Shown here: positions 51,691 through 62,333 of the stretch, piece after piece
Numbering within the stretch: the stretch's first letter is position 1
Layout of the letters: every line of letters starts with the position of its first letter
Source of the DNA: Marinobacterium sp.
Lineage (GTDB): Bacteria; Pseudomonadota; Gammaproteobacteria; Pseudomonadales; Balneatricaceae
Reading direction: 5' to 3'
NCBI GenBank assembly: GCA_025800125.1
Contig: JAOXSF010000053.1
Location: forward strand, 1 to 64,000
Length of the DNA stretch: 64,000 nt
Made by a program: the position numbers and the translations under genes
Notes under the pieces: model-generated
Database searches by the model: none
What the model was told of the DNA's origin: nothing
The model's input: only the letters and a program-made list of their open reading frames with translations

Positions 51691-51951
51691 CAGCAACTCC
51701 TTGCATTAAACAAACAACGGCACAGGTACTCCTGCACCTGCAGAGCACACCCTACCAGCTCGACAAGCACTCAAACAAGCAGTTATCCTACCACCCGAAC
51801 TTTCACATCCGGGCTTACTGGCCAAACCATGCCAGGCAGCGGCTCTTGCCCTATTCGTAGCACCCGATAGCCGCTACGGCCAGGCATAACCCATAACCAG
51901 ACAATCACCGGACTCCAGCTCAGCGCCTTTAGATGCTCAAGCCACCCATAT

Positions 51952-53877
51952 ATGCTCAAACCACTGATTGATGCCCCTCGCACCACTAAACGCGCTGTTA
52001 CGCTGATCTACGATACCGCAGGTATCTGTACAGCCTTTGCCGGCGCGCTTTATCTACGTACTGGTCAGGTTCCCCCGGAACAGGTCAGCCTCAGCCCTTT
52101 GCTGATTACCGTCATAATCTCCCTGTTACTGTTTATCAAACTAGGCTTCTATCGCGCCGTACTGCGCTATATGACACTACCAGCCATGCTGAATCTGCTC
52201 GCCGGACTGACACTGTCAGCAACTACACTGGCAATCAGCTGTTTCTATTTTCAGGCATGGTTACCACGCACCGTCCCACTGATCTACCTGGCACTGGCAT
52301 TACTGATCCTGGGTACCCCGCGTCTGCTGATGCGTGCCTGGTATTACCACCGGGTACGTCGCCGCAAACCCAACGTCCTGATCTATGGCGCAGGCCCCAG
52401 CGGAATGGAACTGTGTTCAGCCCTGACACAAGGCAATGATTACCACCCGGTAGCGTTTATTGATGAAGATCCAGCCCGTATCGGCTCTATCCGGGCCTCA
52501 CTACGCGTCTATTCACTGGAACAAGCCGAACAGCTGATCAGCCGCTATGAGCCCAGCCGCCTGCTTCTGGCCAGCCGACGCCAGTCAGCACGACAACGCC
52601 AGACACTACTGGAACAGCTGAAAGGCCTGCCAGTGGAAATTCTGTCTATTCCTTCCATGGAAGAACTGGCAAGCGGCCGTGCTACCATCAGTCAGTTGCA
52701 GGATCTGGCTATTGAAGACCTGCTGGGCCGCACACCAGTCCCCCCGATGCCCGAACTGATCAGCGCCTGTATCCGTGATCAGAGCGTTATGGTAACGGGT
52801 GCCGGAGGCTCTATCGGCTCAGAGTTGTGTCGCCAGATCATCCAGCAACGACCAAAGCGGCTGGTGCTGTTCGAACTGAACGAGTACAACCTGTATAGCA
52901 TTGAGCGCGAGCTACGCACCCTGTGCGAAAGTTATCAGCATACCGTTGAGCTGGTGCCCGCACTGGGCTCGGTCCAGCACCGTACCCGCCTGACAGAACT
53001 GATGCGACACTTTCATATCGATACGGTTTATCACGCAGCCGCCTATAAACATGTACCACTGGTTGAACACAATGTAATTGAAGGGGTACGCAATAATATT
53101 TTCGGCACCTGGTTTACTGCTGAAGCAGCCATTGATGCCGGAGCCAGCCACTTCGTACTGGTTTCAACAGACAAAGCAGTACGCCCAACCAACGTTATGG
53201 GTGCCAGCAAGCGGGTTGCAGAGCTGGTACTTCAAGCACTGGCCAACCGCCAGCAATCCACCCGTTTCTGCATGGTTCGCTTTGGCAATGTGCTCGGTAG
53301 CAGCGGTTCCGTCGTACCACTGTTTCGTGAGCAGATCCGCCAGGGCGGGCCTGTTACCGTAACCCACAGAGACATCATCCGTTATTTTATGACCATACCG
53401 GAAGCCGCCCAGCTAGTCTTACAGGCGGGCGCGCTGAGCAGCAACGGCGACACATTCGTACTGGATATGGGCGAACCGGTACGTATTGTTGAACTTGCCA
53501 GTAATATGGTCAGACTGATGGGACTGAGCATCCGCGATGAGCAGCATCCGGACGGTGATATAGAAATTCACTACACCGGACTGCGACCCGGCGAGAAGCT
53601 GTATGAGGAACTCCTGGTGGGTGACAATGTGACTGGCACCCGACACCCTCGTATTATGCGCGCGGAAGAGGAACAGCTGAGCTGGGCTGATACGGAAACA
53701 TTGCTCGATGCACTGGACAGGGCCTGCCGCCAGTTTGAAGTAGACCACATACAACAACTATTGCAGAATGCACCCACCGGCTTTACCCCGGACAGCAAGA
53801 TCAGTGATCTGTTGTGGCAACAGCGGCAACAGGGTGGCAGCTCAGAAACAGGCCATTCAGAAAACTGGCTACACTGA
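51952..53877 (+). CDS. Membrane UDP-sugar 4,6-dehydratase/epimerase, WbpM/CapD-like
   Basis: Inner-membrane enzyme of 641 residues: four helices at about 15-130, a first Rossmann domain (LIYGAGPSG near 140) and an SDR domain (TGAGGSIG near 279; STDKAV near 405 with ASKR). Family members such as WbpM and PglF convert UDP-GlcNAc to 4-keto-6-deoxy sugars. Convergent with a glycosyltransferase-type gene and manC, indicating a surface-polysaccharide locus. Confidence 0.92.
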   Translation: MLKPLIDAPRTTKRAVTLIYDTAGICTAFAGALYLRTGQVPPEQVSLSPLLITVIISLLLFIKLGFYRAVLRYMTLPAMLNLLAGLTLSATTLAISCFYFQAWLPRTVPLIYLALALLILGTPRLLMRAWYYHRVRRRKPNVLIYGAGPSGMELCSALTQGNDYHPVAFIDEDPARIGSIRASLRVYSLEQAEQLISRYEPSRLLLASRRQSARQRQTLLEQLKGLPVEILSIPSMEELASGRATISQLQDLAIEDLLGRTPVPPMPELISACIRDQSVMVTGAGGSIGSELCRQIIQQRPKRLVLFELNEYNLYSIERELRTLCESYQHTVELVPALGSVQHRTRLTELMRHFHIDTVYHAAAYKHVPLVEHNVIEGVRNNIFGTWFTAEAAIDAGASHFVLVSTDKAVRPTNVMGASKRVAELVLQALANRQQSTRFCMVRFGNVLGSSGSVVPLFREQIRQGGPVTVTHRDIIRYFMTIPEAAQLVLQAGALSSNGDTFVLDMGEPVRIVELASNMVRLMGLSIRDEQHPDGDIEIHYTGLRPGEKLYEELLVGDNVTGTRHPRIMRAEEEQLSWADTETLLDALDRACRQFEVDHIQQLLQNAPTGFTPDSKISDLLWQQRQQGGSSETGHSENWLH

Positions 53878-53885
53878 AGCCTTCC

Positions 53886-53930
53886 TCTGCCGGGGCCACC
53901 CGATCAAGTCTGATTAACAGCCCCGGCAGT
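53886..53930. terminator. Hairpin between convergent polysaccharide genes
   Basis: A 10-bp stem, CTGCCGGGGC (53887-53896) with GCCCCGGCAG (53920-53929), around a 23-nt loop that can itself pair, lies between the converging WbpM-like and WbpL-like genes. No T run. Confidence 0.55.
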
Positions 53931-53931
53931 G

Positions 53932-55002
53932 TCACTGCTCTGCCTGACCGGCACCAAGCTGATAACACAACAGCCCCAATGGTGCAGCAGCCAGCAACCA
54001 GTACAACAGCCCCCACTGCGGCCATAGCATCGCCAGCCAAGCCCAAGGCAACAGCCAGACCAGATTAACCAGGGCCACCAGCAATGACACCGGCGTATGA
54101 CTGCCCCAACGACGGGCCAGCACCTGGTAGGCATGGCTGCGGTGAGGTTCAGTCCAGCGCTGACCACTGAGCAGTCGTACCAGCAATGTCCAGCTGGCAT
54201 CCACTACAAACACTGACAGCAGAATCAGCCAGCACCACAGATTGACCTCAGAAACAGCCGCCAGCCAGAACGCCAGCAAACCGAACATCAGCCCCAGCGG
54301 AGCCGAACAGACATCCCCCATAAAGATACGTGCAGCTGGGAAATTCCACCAAAGAAAGCCAAGCAAAGGCGCACATAACAATAGTAGCAGCGGATAGAAA
54401 CTGACATCACCTGACCACCACAACAACCCGGCAGCAGCCAGCAATACAGAAACAGCCTGCAATGCCGCCAGGCCATTAATGCCATCCATAAAGTTATACA
54501 GATTGGTCAGCCACAGCAGCACCAGTAGCCACAGCGGCAAAAACATCCATGATACGCGCGCAGGCAGTTCAGCAAAGGGCAACGACAGCCCTGGTAATTG
54601 AGGCAACCAGAGTAACCCCAGCAACGCAAAGACAGCCTGCGCCATAAAGCGCAGCCGGGCTGACAGCGGATGATGATCATCAACCCAACCCACCAGCGCC
54701 AGTGCCAGCGTACAGCTACCCAGCACCAGTAAAACCGACAGCGGCCAGCTCGCTGACGAACCTGCAAGCCACAGCAGCAACGGCAGTAACAGCACAAACG
54801 ACAGGCCACCACCACGGGGCGTAGGCACCGTATGGGAGCTACGTTCACAAGGCATATCCAGCACCTGGCGCTGCAACGCATAGTGACGCACAGCGCCGGT
54901 CAGTAACCAGCCACCCAGCAGCGCCAGCAACCACTCCATCGGCGTGATAATCCCGCCAGCACCAGCAGCAATCTGCACAGACTCAGGCATCAGCTCTGGC
55001 AA
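53932..55002 (-). CDS. Polyprenyl-phosphate sugar-1-phosphate transferase, WbpL/WecA-like
   Basis: Eleven-helix membrane enzyme of 356 residues that starts glycan synthesis on undecaprenyl phosphate. It has the [24 protein letters not shown] and PHRSHAYQ motifs. A Gly usual in the GDVGS motif is Cys here ([10 protein letters not shown]). The start overlaps the manC stop by 13 bp; a later in-frame ATG (MEWLL) is an alternative. Operon with manC. Confidence 0.9.
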   Translation of the reverse strand: MPELMPESVQIAAGAGGIITPMEWLLALLGGWLLTGAVRHYALQRQVLDMPCERSSHTVPTPRGGGLSFVLLLPLLLWLAGSSASWPLSVLLVLGSCTLALALVGWVDDHHPLSARLRFMAQAVFALLGLLWLPQLPGLSLPFAELPARVSWMFLPLWLLVLLWLTNLYNFMDGINGLAALQAVSVLLAAAGLLWWSGDVSFYPLLLLLCAPLLGFLWWNFPAARIFMGDVCSAPLGLMFGLLAFWLAAVSEVNLWCWLILLSVFVVDASWTLLVRLLSGQRWTEPHRSHAYQVLARRWGSHTPVSLLVALVNLVWLLPWAWLAMLWPQWGLLYWLLAAAPLGLLCYQLGAGQAEQ

Positions 55003-56438
55003 CGTCCGTAAAGATCATCAAAGCGCACAATATCGTCTTCACCCAGGTAAGCACCCGACTGCACTTCAATCAGCTCCAGCGGGATTTTGCCAGGATTTTC
55101 TAACGAATGAACAGCACCAACCGGGATATAGGTTGACTGGTTTTCGGTCAGCAGAATTTCTTTATCATTACAAACAACCTTTGCGGTACCTGACACCACC
55201 ACCCAATGCTCAGCACGGTGGTGATGCATCTGCAATGACAGGCGCGCGCCCGGTTCCACAAAAATCCGCTTCACCTGGTAACGCTCACCACCGTCAATAG
55301 CGTCGTAATGCCCCCAGGGACGGTAAACCTGCCGGTTACTGTCTGCTTCTGTACGCTGTGCATCTTTCAACCGTTTTACAACAGTTTTAACGTCCTGTAC
55401 CCGGTCCCGATGTACAACCATCACGGCATCTTTGGTTTCAACTACCACCAGGTCATCAACACCCACCGTTGCCACCAGCCGGTGCTCAGCCGTTACCAGA
55501 CAGTTACGGCTCTGCTCTGCAATAACATCCCCTTTCAGGGCATTACCATCATCATCTTTCTGCGACAACTGCCACAGCGCAGACCAGCTGCCAACGTCAT
55601 TCCAGCCAGCCTGTAACGGTACCACCGCCGCCAGTGACGTATGTTCCATAACTGCATAATCGACTGAAATATCTTCACAACGGGCAAAAGCCTCACTGGC
55701 TATACGGTCAAAATCTGCATCTGATTCCAGCGTTGACACCACCTCACGGCAGCAGGCCAGCAGCTCTGGTGCATGACGTTCCAGCTCCTGTAAGAATGCC
55801 CCAGCCTGAAACAGAAACATACCGGAATTCCAGTAGAATTCACCGCTCTCAACATAGCGACGGGCGGTTTCCAGATCAGGCTTTTCAACAAACTCCGCTA
55901 CCTGGTAGCCCAGTTCTAAAGACGCCTCGTTGCAGGCAGACAAGGCCTCACCGCTGATCAACGCCCCCCGGCGAATATAACCATACCCCGTTTCTGGCGC
56001 ATCTGGCACAATGCCAAACGTTACCAGTCGCCCTAGTACAGCCAGTTGCGAGGCCTGTGTAACGGCTGCCTGAAATGCCGGAACATCTTCAATAACATGG
56101 TCTGACGCCAGTACCAGCAGCTGGTGTTCAGGGTTGCGCTGCGCTTCCAGCAGTGCTGCCACAGCCAGTGCAGGCGCAGTATTGCGCCCGAATGGCTCCA
56201 GAATAATACGACTACCAATAAACCCGGCCTGGCGCACCTGTTCAGCCACCAGGAAACGGTGCCCTTCATTAGCCAGCAACAATGGCGCAGCACATTCCAG
56301 CCCCTCCAGGCGGCGCAGGGTTTCCTGCAACATGCTGTATTCAGAGGTCAGATCAAGAAACTGTTTGGGAAACTGTTTACGCGACAGCGGCCAGAGACGG
56401 GTACCGGAACCACCGGTCATGATTACAGGGATAAGCAT
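54990..56438 (-). CDS. manC: Mannose-1-phosphate guanylyltransferase / mannose-6-phosphate isomerase
   Basis: Bifunctional enzyme of 482 residues. The N-terminal nucleotidyltransferase has [12 protein letters not shown] and PKQF; the C-terminal cupin isomerase carries [10 protein letters not shown], the metal-binding HHHRAEHW and [15 protein letters not shown]. It makes GDP-mannose for O-antigen, capsule or alginate-type polymers. Symbol by convention (also cpsB, algA). Confidence 0.94.
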   Translation of the reverse strand: MLIPVIMTGGSGTRLWPLSRKQFPKQFLDLTSEYSMLQETLRRLEGLECAAPLLLANEGHRFLVAEQVRQAGFIGSRIILEPFGRNTAPALAVAALLEAQRNPEHQLLVLASDHVIEDVPAFQAAVTQASQLAVLGRLVTFGIVPDAPETGYGYIRRGALISGEALSACNEASLELGYQVAEFVEKPDLETARRYVESGEFYWNSGMFLFQAGAFLQELERHAPELLACCREVVSTLESDADFDRIASEAFARCEDISVDYAVMEHTSLAAVVPLQAGWNDVGSWSALWQLSQKDDDGNALKGDVIAEQSRNCLVTAEHRLVATVGVDDLVVVETKDAVMVVHRDRVQDVKTVVKRLKDAQRTEADSNRQVYRPWGHYDAIDGGERYQVKRIFVEPGARLSLQMHHHRAEHWVVVSGTAKVVCNDKEILLTENQSTYIPVGAVHSLENPGKIPLELIEVQSGAYLGEDDIVRFDDLYGRCQS

Positions 56439-56883
56439 CCAGGGGCATCACTTCAGTGTTGATTAAGAATTTGTACCAGCTTTGACTGGTAGTGAACGGT
56501 TCGCCACTCTACCATCAACGTACCGGAACAACCAACGCACCCGATACAACCGATGATATAGCGCAGGGTGGTAGTACCCCGCATAATGAAAACAACAGTT
56601 TTAGTGCCAACTGATACCCGCTGTTACAGATAGCAGTCAGGAAATACGTTAACATACGCCACAGGAACGGCATTCATTAATACAAGCCAACAGATGCAGG
56701 CCTGGAAAAGCCAGCACTGGCATTAAAGAGCTTGTGTTCAATCACCGTTACCCTACACTCACCATCGCTATCCTGGGTTACCTGGTGCCAACCAGCCCCG
56801 GATATAACCAGCTCAACAGAAAGCTGGCTCAGCAAAAACCGGCACTATAAAACCGGCTCTGCAATAAATGTGGAATAGACACT
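56439..56883. other. Divergent spacer between manC and the Crp-family gene
   Basis: 445 bp without a gene. It must carry the promoters of both divergent genes. No operator, hairpin or repeat beyond short direct repeats (AAACCGGC near 56851-56859) was picked out. Confidence 0.5.
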
Positions 56884-57561
56884 ATGACGCTGACCCTCAG
56901 GGACATTGAAAACGTAGCATTGCTAAGCGATCTGGACCTGACCCAAAAGCAACAACTGCTTAGCCAGATGCTGGTCAGAACCTATAAGCGCAACGAAGTC
57001 GTGGTACAGAAAGGGCAGCCTTCCTCTGAGTTATTTTTTCTGCTCAGTGGTCGCCTGAAAGTCGTGGACTACTCACCTGGCGGGCGCGAGGTCGGCTTTA
57101 TTTTTATTGAATCAGGCTCTCACTTTGGCGAATTGGCCCTGATTGACGGCAAACCACGCTCGGCATCTATTCTGGCTACAGAGAAAGCTACCGTAGCCAT
57201 TCTACCAAAGCAGCATGCACGCACTCTGATGTACTCAGAGCCCAGCGTTTCAGAGAAACTGCTGAAACAGCTGTCCAACATCATCCGCATGAATAATGAA
57301 CACATGGTGATGCTTGGCAATACCAGCGCCCCAAACCGGGTCAATATTCTGTTGATGAAATATGCACGGCCTGTTGATGGCCAACTGATCATTGAAAAGC
57401 CGCCAACACAAAGCGAAATGGCGATGATGACCAACACCACACGCGAAACCGTATCGCGTACTCTCAGCCAGCTGATTGGCCAGGGGTTGATTCGAAAAGA
57501 CGGCAAAAAGATCACCATTGCAGACCCAGCCGCAATGGAAGAGATGATTCTGGATTGCTGA
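56884..57561 (+). CDS. Crp/Fnr-family regulator
   Basis: A 225-residue regulator with an N-terminal cyclic-nucleotide-binding-type beta barrel (SGRLKVVDYSPGGREVGFIFIESGSHFGELALIDGKPRSAS region split over about residues 50-105) and a C-terminal helix-turn-helix (TQSEMAMMTNTTRETVSRTL, ~177). There is no Cys cluster at the N-terminus, so it is not an oxygen-sensing Fnr. It is divergent from manC. The tandem repeat at 57562 starts just after the stop. Confidence 0.92.
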   Translation: MTLTLRDIENVALLSDLDLTQKQQLLSQMLVRTYKRNEVVVQKGQPSSELFFLLSGRLKVVDYSPGGREVGFIFIESGSHFGELALIDGKPRSASILATEKATVAILPKQHARTLMYSEPSVSEKLLKQLSNIIRMNNEHMVMLGNTSAPNRVNILLMKYARPVDGQLIIEKPPTQSEMAMMTNTTRETVSRTLSQLIGQGLIRKDGKKITIADPAAMEEMILDC

Positions 57562-57627
57562 GCTCTGCGCAAGCGACTGATCTCTGCGCAAGCGACTGAT
57601 CGCTGCACAAGCGACGGGGCTGTGCAC
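57562..57627. repeat. 19-bp tandem repeat, three units and more
   Basis: Units at 57563, 57582 and 57601 of the form CTCTGCGCAAGCGACTGAT, with decay in the third; a partial copy continues at 57620. It begins at the stop of the Crp-family gene. A separate direct repeat (GACATCTGWRCMTGTGCAT type) follows at about 57651-57685. Confidence 0.85.
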
Positions 57628-57719
57628 AAATCGAAACCAGTGCCAAAGCTGACATCTGAACCTGTGCATGACATCTGTGCATAAGCACAGGCTAGAACAA
57701 CCGGCAGCGAGCCCTCACT

Positions 57720-58853
57720 ATGACCACTCCCGATACACATTACCCGGCGGTTTTTCAGCTACTCATCAATCATGCTGATAACAACAGCGGCATCAGCACT
57801 GGCTCGGCTGTTTTACTGGCGGGGGGCCGTTATTTACTGACGGCAGCGCACCTGGTCAGCGGCGTAAGTAACCCCGATGATCTGCGCCTGCGCAGTCAGG
57901 ACCTGGCTACACTGCCCGATATCAGTACCGTCTATATTCATCCGGAATGGGATGCAGATAACTACAACAATGACATTGCTCTTCTTGAGCTGGCAACACC
58001 GATTACAGAAATAGCAGGACTGAACCTCTACCAGGGCCCAACACCACTGGGGGAGGCCTTCGTCAGAGTAGGTTTTGGCAATGGCTTTAATAACCCCCAG
58101 CATATCGGTACCAACCAGTGGGACAGCCCCGGAACCGTATTAAACACACTCTATCAGCGTGATATTCCAGACGGGAGCCAACTACTCTACGACTATGATA
58201 ATGGCAGTCAGGCGCAAAACATGCTGGGACAGTTACCAGATAGCCAGAGCAACGCCCAACCCACCAGCCATGAAACACTAGCACTGGCTGGGGATTCTGG
58301 CGGCCCGGCACTGGTTAACGGGCAGGTCGCCGGTATCGCCAGCTATGTTGTGGCTGACAGTAAATATGACAGCGACCCGAACCATCCATCCAGCCCCGGC
58401 GAAAGTGGTGCCGACAGTAACATTGCAGCCTATCGCAGCTGGATTGATTACATCACTCAGGGCAACCCTGTTTATCAACCACCGCAAACCGCAGCCTCAG
58501 TGATCACCCAACTGCCAGAACCCGACTACGGCAGCATTATTAATCATTTTCTGCTGAGCGTTTCCCAACCGCAATCCGTACCGATCACACTCTGGTATGA
58601 AACACTGGATGGCAGCGCCCGCGCAGGAGAGGATTATATTGCCAGCAGTGGCTGGGTAACCCTGCAACCGGGACAGACCAGTATCAGCATTGCGGTTGAA
58701 ATTCTGGGAGATCGTAATATAGAAACGGATGAAGCATTCTGGCTCAAACTGAGCGACCCAAGCCAGCAGTGGCTGGCAAGCGGCCAGATACTGACCGCAC
58801 TGCATAGCATTACAGACAACGACGCTTTGCCTGGCGACGCCTTAGCCCAGTAA
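57720..58853 (+). CDS. Trypsin-like serine protease with Calx-beta domain
   Basis: A 377-residue protease of the chymotrypsin S1 fold. The catalytic triad is His44 (LTAAHLV), Asp85 (NNDIALLEL) and Ser193 (GDSGGPAL). Residues about 255-365 form a Calx-beta domain (GSARAGEDYIASSGWVTLQPGQTS, ending ITDNDA). No signal peptide is seen, which points to type I or another leaderless secretion. It faces the serralysin gene, which shares this Calx-beta domain. Substrate is unknown. Confidence 0.9.
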   Translation: MTTPDTHYPAVFQLLINHADNNSGISTGSAVLLAGGRYLLTAAHLVSGVSNPDDLRLRSQDLATLPDISTVYIHPEWDADNYNNDIALLELATPITEIAGLNLYQGPTPLGEAFVRVGFGNGFNNPQHIGTNQWDSPGTVLNTLYQRDIPDGSQLLYDYDNGSQAQNMLGQLPDSQSNAQPTSHETLALAGDSGGPALVNGQVAGIASYVVADSKYDSDPNHPSSPGESGADSNIAAYRSWIDYITQGNPVYQPPQTAASVITQLPEPDYGSIINHFLLSVSQPQSVPITLWYETLDGSARAGEDYIASSGWVTLQPGQTSISIAVEILGDRNIETDEAFWLKLSDPSQQWLASGQILTALHSITDNDALPGDALAQ

Positions 58854-58875
58854 CACCGCTTGATCGCCCTGATAT

Positions 58876-58960
58876 AGCTATACACATCTTGCAGCTATAC
58901 ACACCTTGTAGCAATGCACACCTTGTAGCAATGCAACGCTTACAGCAATACAACTCTGCT
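58876..58960. repeat. 17-bp tandem repeat, five units
   Basis: Five consecutive 17-bp units at 58876, 58893, 58910, 58927 and 58944, all starting AGC(T/A)AT and drifting from one to the next. It fills the gap between the two converging protease genes. Confidence 0.95.
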
Positions 58961-58970
58961 TCAAGCCTGC

Positions 58971-60524
58971 TCAGGCATCGTTATCAATGATAATACGCTG
59001 TGCCACCAGTTCAATTTCACCCGCCGGGAAAGTGCCGCCAACGGGGTTACGCACAGCCAGCTCAAAGTATTCATTAGCCTCAACCACGCCGTCATCCAGC
59101 AGCTCAACCGCAATCGTGACAAATGTCTGCCCAGGCTGTAATGTAGCCGTACCCGAGGTAGCCACATAATCCTTACCCGCTTCAGCGGTACCATCACGGG
59201 TGCTATAGCTGACACTGGCTGAAGTTGATAGCGCAGAGCTCAGTTCCAGCAGAAAATAAGCAGTCTGTCCTTCTGTTGGTGTGTGGTCAACTTCAGCTTT
59301 GCTGGTAGGCACCGCAGCAACCGGGCTGCCATCAATAACGGTAAGATCAGCCGCAGCAACGGTCTGATCGTCAAACACCAGATTTTCAATAGAAGTCAGA
59401 TGGTCACGACCATCAGCGCCCTCGACAATCAGAGCACTTCCATCCTTACGGAAGGCATAGTCAGCCCGATTACCGGCAAATACAGCGGTATCGTCACCGT
59501 CACCACCATCCAGAGTATCGTTACCTGTACCCCCGGTCAGTCTGTTATCCAGCGCATTTCCTGTCAGCGTATCGCTGTACAAGGTACCAATGGCATTCTC
59601 TATTTCTACGCCATAGGCAATGGCAATATTGTCATCGGCCAGCTCAAGCGTACCACCGAAATTTAACTGCCGCTGGCCAATATCACTGAATGTACCCGCC
59701 TGCAGGTTCAGATTGGCTGCAATCAGCTGGTTAGACAGGTCAATGGTATCAGTACCCCCGCCATCCCAGATGGTCATCATCTCTGCACGGGTTGCAAAGG
59801 TGTAAGTGGTATCATCGGAACGGGTATCAGTATTAGCCCCATATAGATGCTGAATCGCCAGTATGTCGTACAGCATTGGCGTTTTTGGCTTGATCACCGT
59901 CGCCTGATAACTGCCATCGCCCAGACTGACAAAGCGGTACCCTGCAGCGGTGCTGTCGGTATAGGACATGACGGTATAACGGGTGTTATCACGCAATGCT
60001 TCCAGCGCCGGGAATGAGCCCTCTACCTCAAAGCTATGCTTGAGACCCAATGCATGGCCAATTTCATGCATCAGGGTGTAGTAACCATGACTCCCTGTAC
60101 TCAGCTCTGTCAGTGATGGGTTCAACCAGATGTCACCAGCCTGTGCATCCGGCGTGATCACACCCTCAGCATCAACAGCGCCACTACCAGGCAGATAAGC
60201 ATAACCACTGACATTGTCAGCAACCTTGTAGCTGTAGCCGACACGGATATCACCATAGGTAATATCGTCGGTTACACGGGTCATAGTGAGGCCAGCAACC
60301 TCAGTCCACCCTTGCAGTGCCGCTTCAAACGCCTGTCGTTGTGAAGTCGACAAGCCGTACCAGCCCGCATTTACCTCATCGGTATACTTCCAGTACGCAG
60401 TGCCTGCCGGAAAACTGTAACTGATCTGAGCAGCCTCACCCGCAGCACCTTCGCCCCACTTTGCGCCACTGAGCAGCGAATTGACCCGCAGATCATCGGA
60501 CGCGTCCACCAGACGATTACTCAT
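58971..60524 (-). CDS. Serralysin-like metalloprotease with RTX and Calx-beta domains
   Basis: A 517-residue secreted zinc protease of the M10B group. The zinc motif HEIGHALGLKH covers His153, His157 and His163, with the Met-turn at 186 (VMSY). RTX repeats (GGTGNDTLDGGDGDD, about 330-348) bind calcium, and a Calx-beta domain (about 405-515) ends in IDNDA. No N-terminal signal, as expected for type I secretion; no ABC exporter is in the window. Convergent with the serine protease. Confidence 0.93.
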   Translation of the reverse strand: MSNRLVDASDDLRVNSLLSGAKWGEGAAGEAAQISYSFPAGTAYWKYTDEVNAGWYGLSTSQRQAFEAALQGWTEVAGLTMTRVTDDITYGDIRVGYSYKVADNVSGYAYLPGSGAVDAEGVITPDAQAGDIWLNPSLTELSTGSHGYYTLMHEIGHALGLKHSFEVEGSFPALEALRDNTRYTVMSYTDSTAAGYRFVSLGDGSYQATVIKPKTPMLYDILAIQHLYGANTDTRSDDTTYTFATRAEMMTIWDGGGTDTIDLSNQLIAANLNLQAGTFSDIGQRQLNFGGTLELADDNIAIAYGVEIENAIGTLYSDTLTGNALDNRLTGGTGNDTLDGGDGDDTAVFAGNRADYAFRKDGSALIVEGADGRDHLTSIENLVFDDQTVAAADLTVIDGSPVAAVPTSKAEVDHTPTEGQTAYFLLELSSALSTSASVSYSTRDGTAEAGKDYVATSGTATLQPGQTFVTIAVELLDDGVVEANEYFELAVRNPVGGTFPAGEIELVAQRIIIDNDA

Positions 60525-60767
60525 CCTTCAAACATCTCCATACCAAAGTTCGAGAAGCCAGCAATGCGCATCATTACTGACAGATGCAGCGAGTATACCC
60601 GCTGGCAGAAAGGTATAAACAGCATTACTGGGCAAAAAGCGCTCAACAGGGGCAAAAATAATCACCTGATTGTGTACGGCAAGGAATTTATGTGATAAGG
60701 GTCACACAGCTGCATATTCAGACAGGATGTCAGGGCTGAGCACCAGAACAGATACAGGGAGGCAACC

Positions 60768-62228
60768 ATGCCAGCAGAGTACAACGACAGTGATCGCTCA
60801 AACAGCAGACTTCAGCACTTTTCCAGCACCTCAACGCTGCCGGAACTTCTCCACCATGGCGGTGCAGACGGCGTAACCGGCTCCTGCCACCAGCTGTATA
60901 CTGGCCCAGACAATCAGAATGTCATGATTGATTGCGGGCTGTTTCAGGGGCGTGACGAACAACGCATCAACCCGGATAAACAACCATTATTGCAGGCGCT
61001 GAAGTTTCCCCCGGCCAGTCTGGTCGGGTTACAGGCACTGGTGATCACCCATGTTCATATTGATCACATCGGCCGCCTGCCCTGGCTGATGGCGGCAGGC
61101 TATCGCGGCCCCATTTTCTGTAGCCAGCCATCAGCAGCATTACTGCCTGCGGTTATGGAGGATGCGCTGGCACAAGGCTTTACCCGCAAACCCCGCCTGA
61201 TTGATAGCGTTATACAACAGTTGCACCAGCAGCTGTGCCCATTGGCCTACCATACCGCAACAACACTCTGGCCAGGCCTGCAACTAACACTGTTGCCAGC
61301 CGGCCATATTCTGGGCTCAGCTCAGGTACTGCTACAACAAAACAATGGCCCGGCAACCCTGTTCTCTGGTGATCTCGGCGCACCCCACTCCCCGCTATTG
61401 TGCCCACCCGTACCACCACCACACTGTGACCATCTGATTCTGGAAAGCACCTACGGCAATCGCTTTCACCAGCGCCGCAGACAACGCCGCAACCTGCTGA
61501 AACAGGCGCTACAACGTGCATTAATAGATGGTGGCAGCGTGCTGATTCCAGCCTTCAGCCTGGGACGCACCCAGGAACTCCTGTATGAACTGGAAGACAT
61601 AATCACCAGCCAACGCCGCACTGGCGGTGATCTGAGCCGTCTGGAAGTGATTCTGGACTCACCTCTGGCGGAACGCTTCACACAGCTCTATCGAACGATG
61701 AAACCGTTCTGGAATGCCGAAGCACAGCAACGCCTGAAACGGGGCCGAAAGCCACTCTGTTTTGATAACCTCACCACCATCAGCGATCATCACAGCCACC
61801 GCCAGACCGTACGCTATCTGGCCGACAACCACCGCCCAGCGGTCGTTATTGCCGCATCAGGCATGTGCAGTGGCGGTCGCATTATCAACTACCTGAAAGC
61901 GATGCTGGGCAACCCGCGCCATAATGTACTGTTTGTTGGCTATCAGGCACTGGGAACGCCGGGCCGCATTATTCAGCAACATGGCCCTCATCAAGGCTGG
62001 GTAGAACTGGACGGCCAGCGCATAACGATTCGCGCCGGTATTGAAACCCTGAGCGGTTACTCAGCCCATGCAGACCAGAAAGACCTGCTGCGCTATATCC
62101 GCCAGATGGAGCAACCACCGCAGCAAATTACCCTGGTACATGGCGAACTGAAAGCCCGACAGGCCTTACAGCAACAGATTAACCAGCGCTGGCCAGCGAT
62201 CAAGGTGGTGCTGGCACAGCGAGGATAG
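60768..62228 (+). CDS. Beta-CASP metallo-beta-lactamase-fold nuclease
   Basis: A 486-residue member of the beta-CASP nuclease group (RNA processing, CPSF-like). HVHIDH (about 94-99) forms the metal site; further motifs are SGDLG, LESTYG, IPAFSLGRTQE, DSPLAE, SGMCSGGR and the C-terminal SAHADQ. GGGAGG precedes the ATG. A Ser/Gln-rich N-terminus precedes the fold. Role in RNA turnover is inferred from the family. Confidence 0.92.
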   Translation: MPAEYNDSDRSNSRLQHFSSTSTLPELLHHGGADGVTGSCHQLYTGPDNQNVMIDCGLFQGRDEQRINPDKQPLLQALKFPPASLVGLQALVITHVHIDHIGRLPWLMAAGYRGPIFCSQPSAALLPAVMEDALAQGFTRKPRLIDSVIQQLHQQLCPLAYHTATTLWPGLQLTLLPAGHILGSAQVLLQQNNGPATLFSGDLGAPHSPLLCPPVPPPHCDHLILESTYGNRFHQRRRQRRNLLKQALQRALIDGGSVLIPAFSLGRTQELLYELEDIITSQRRTGGDLSRLEVILDSPLAERFTQLYRTMKPFWNAEAQQRLKRGRKPLCFDNLTTISDHHSHRQTVRYLADNHRPAVVIAASGMCSGGRIINYLKAMLGNPRHNVLFVGYQALGTPGRIIQQHGPHQGWVELDGQRITIRAGIETLSGYSAHADQKDLLRYIRQMEQPPQQITLVHGELKARQALQQQINQRWPAIKVVLAQRG

Positions 62229-62333
62229 ATTACATTAGCTGGCAAATCTGGCTGCAAATCATTAATCAGTATAACGCTACCTGCACCCTGTTCAGGCAGA
62301 GGCAGGACAAAGCGCCGCCCCGGTGGCATACCA

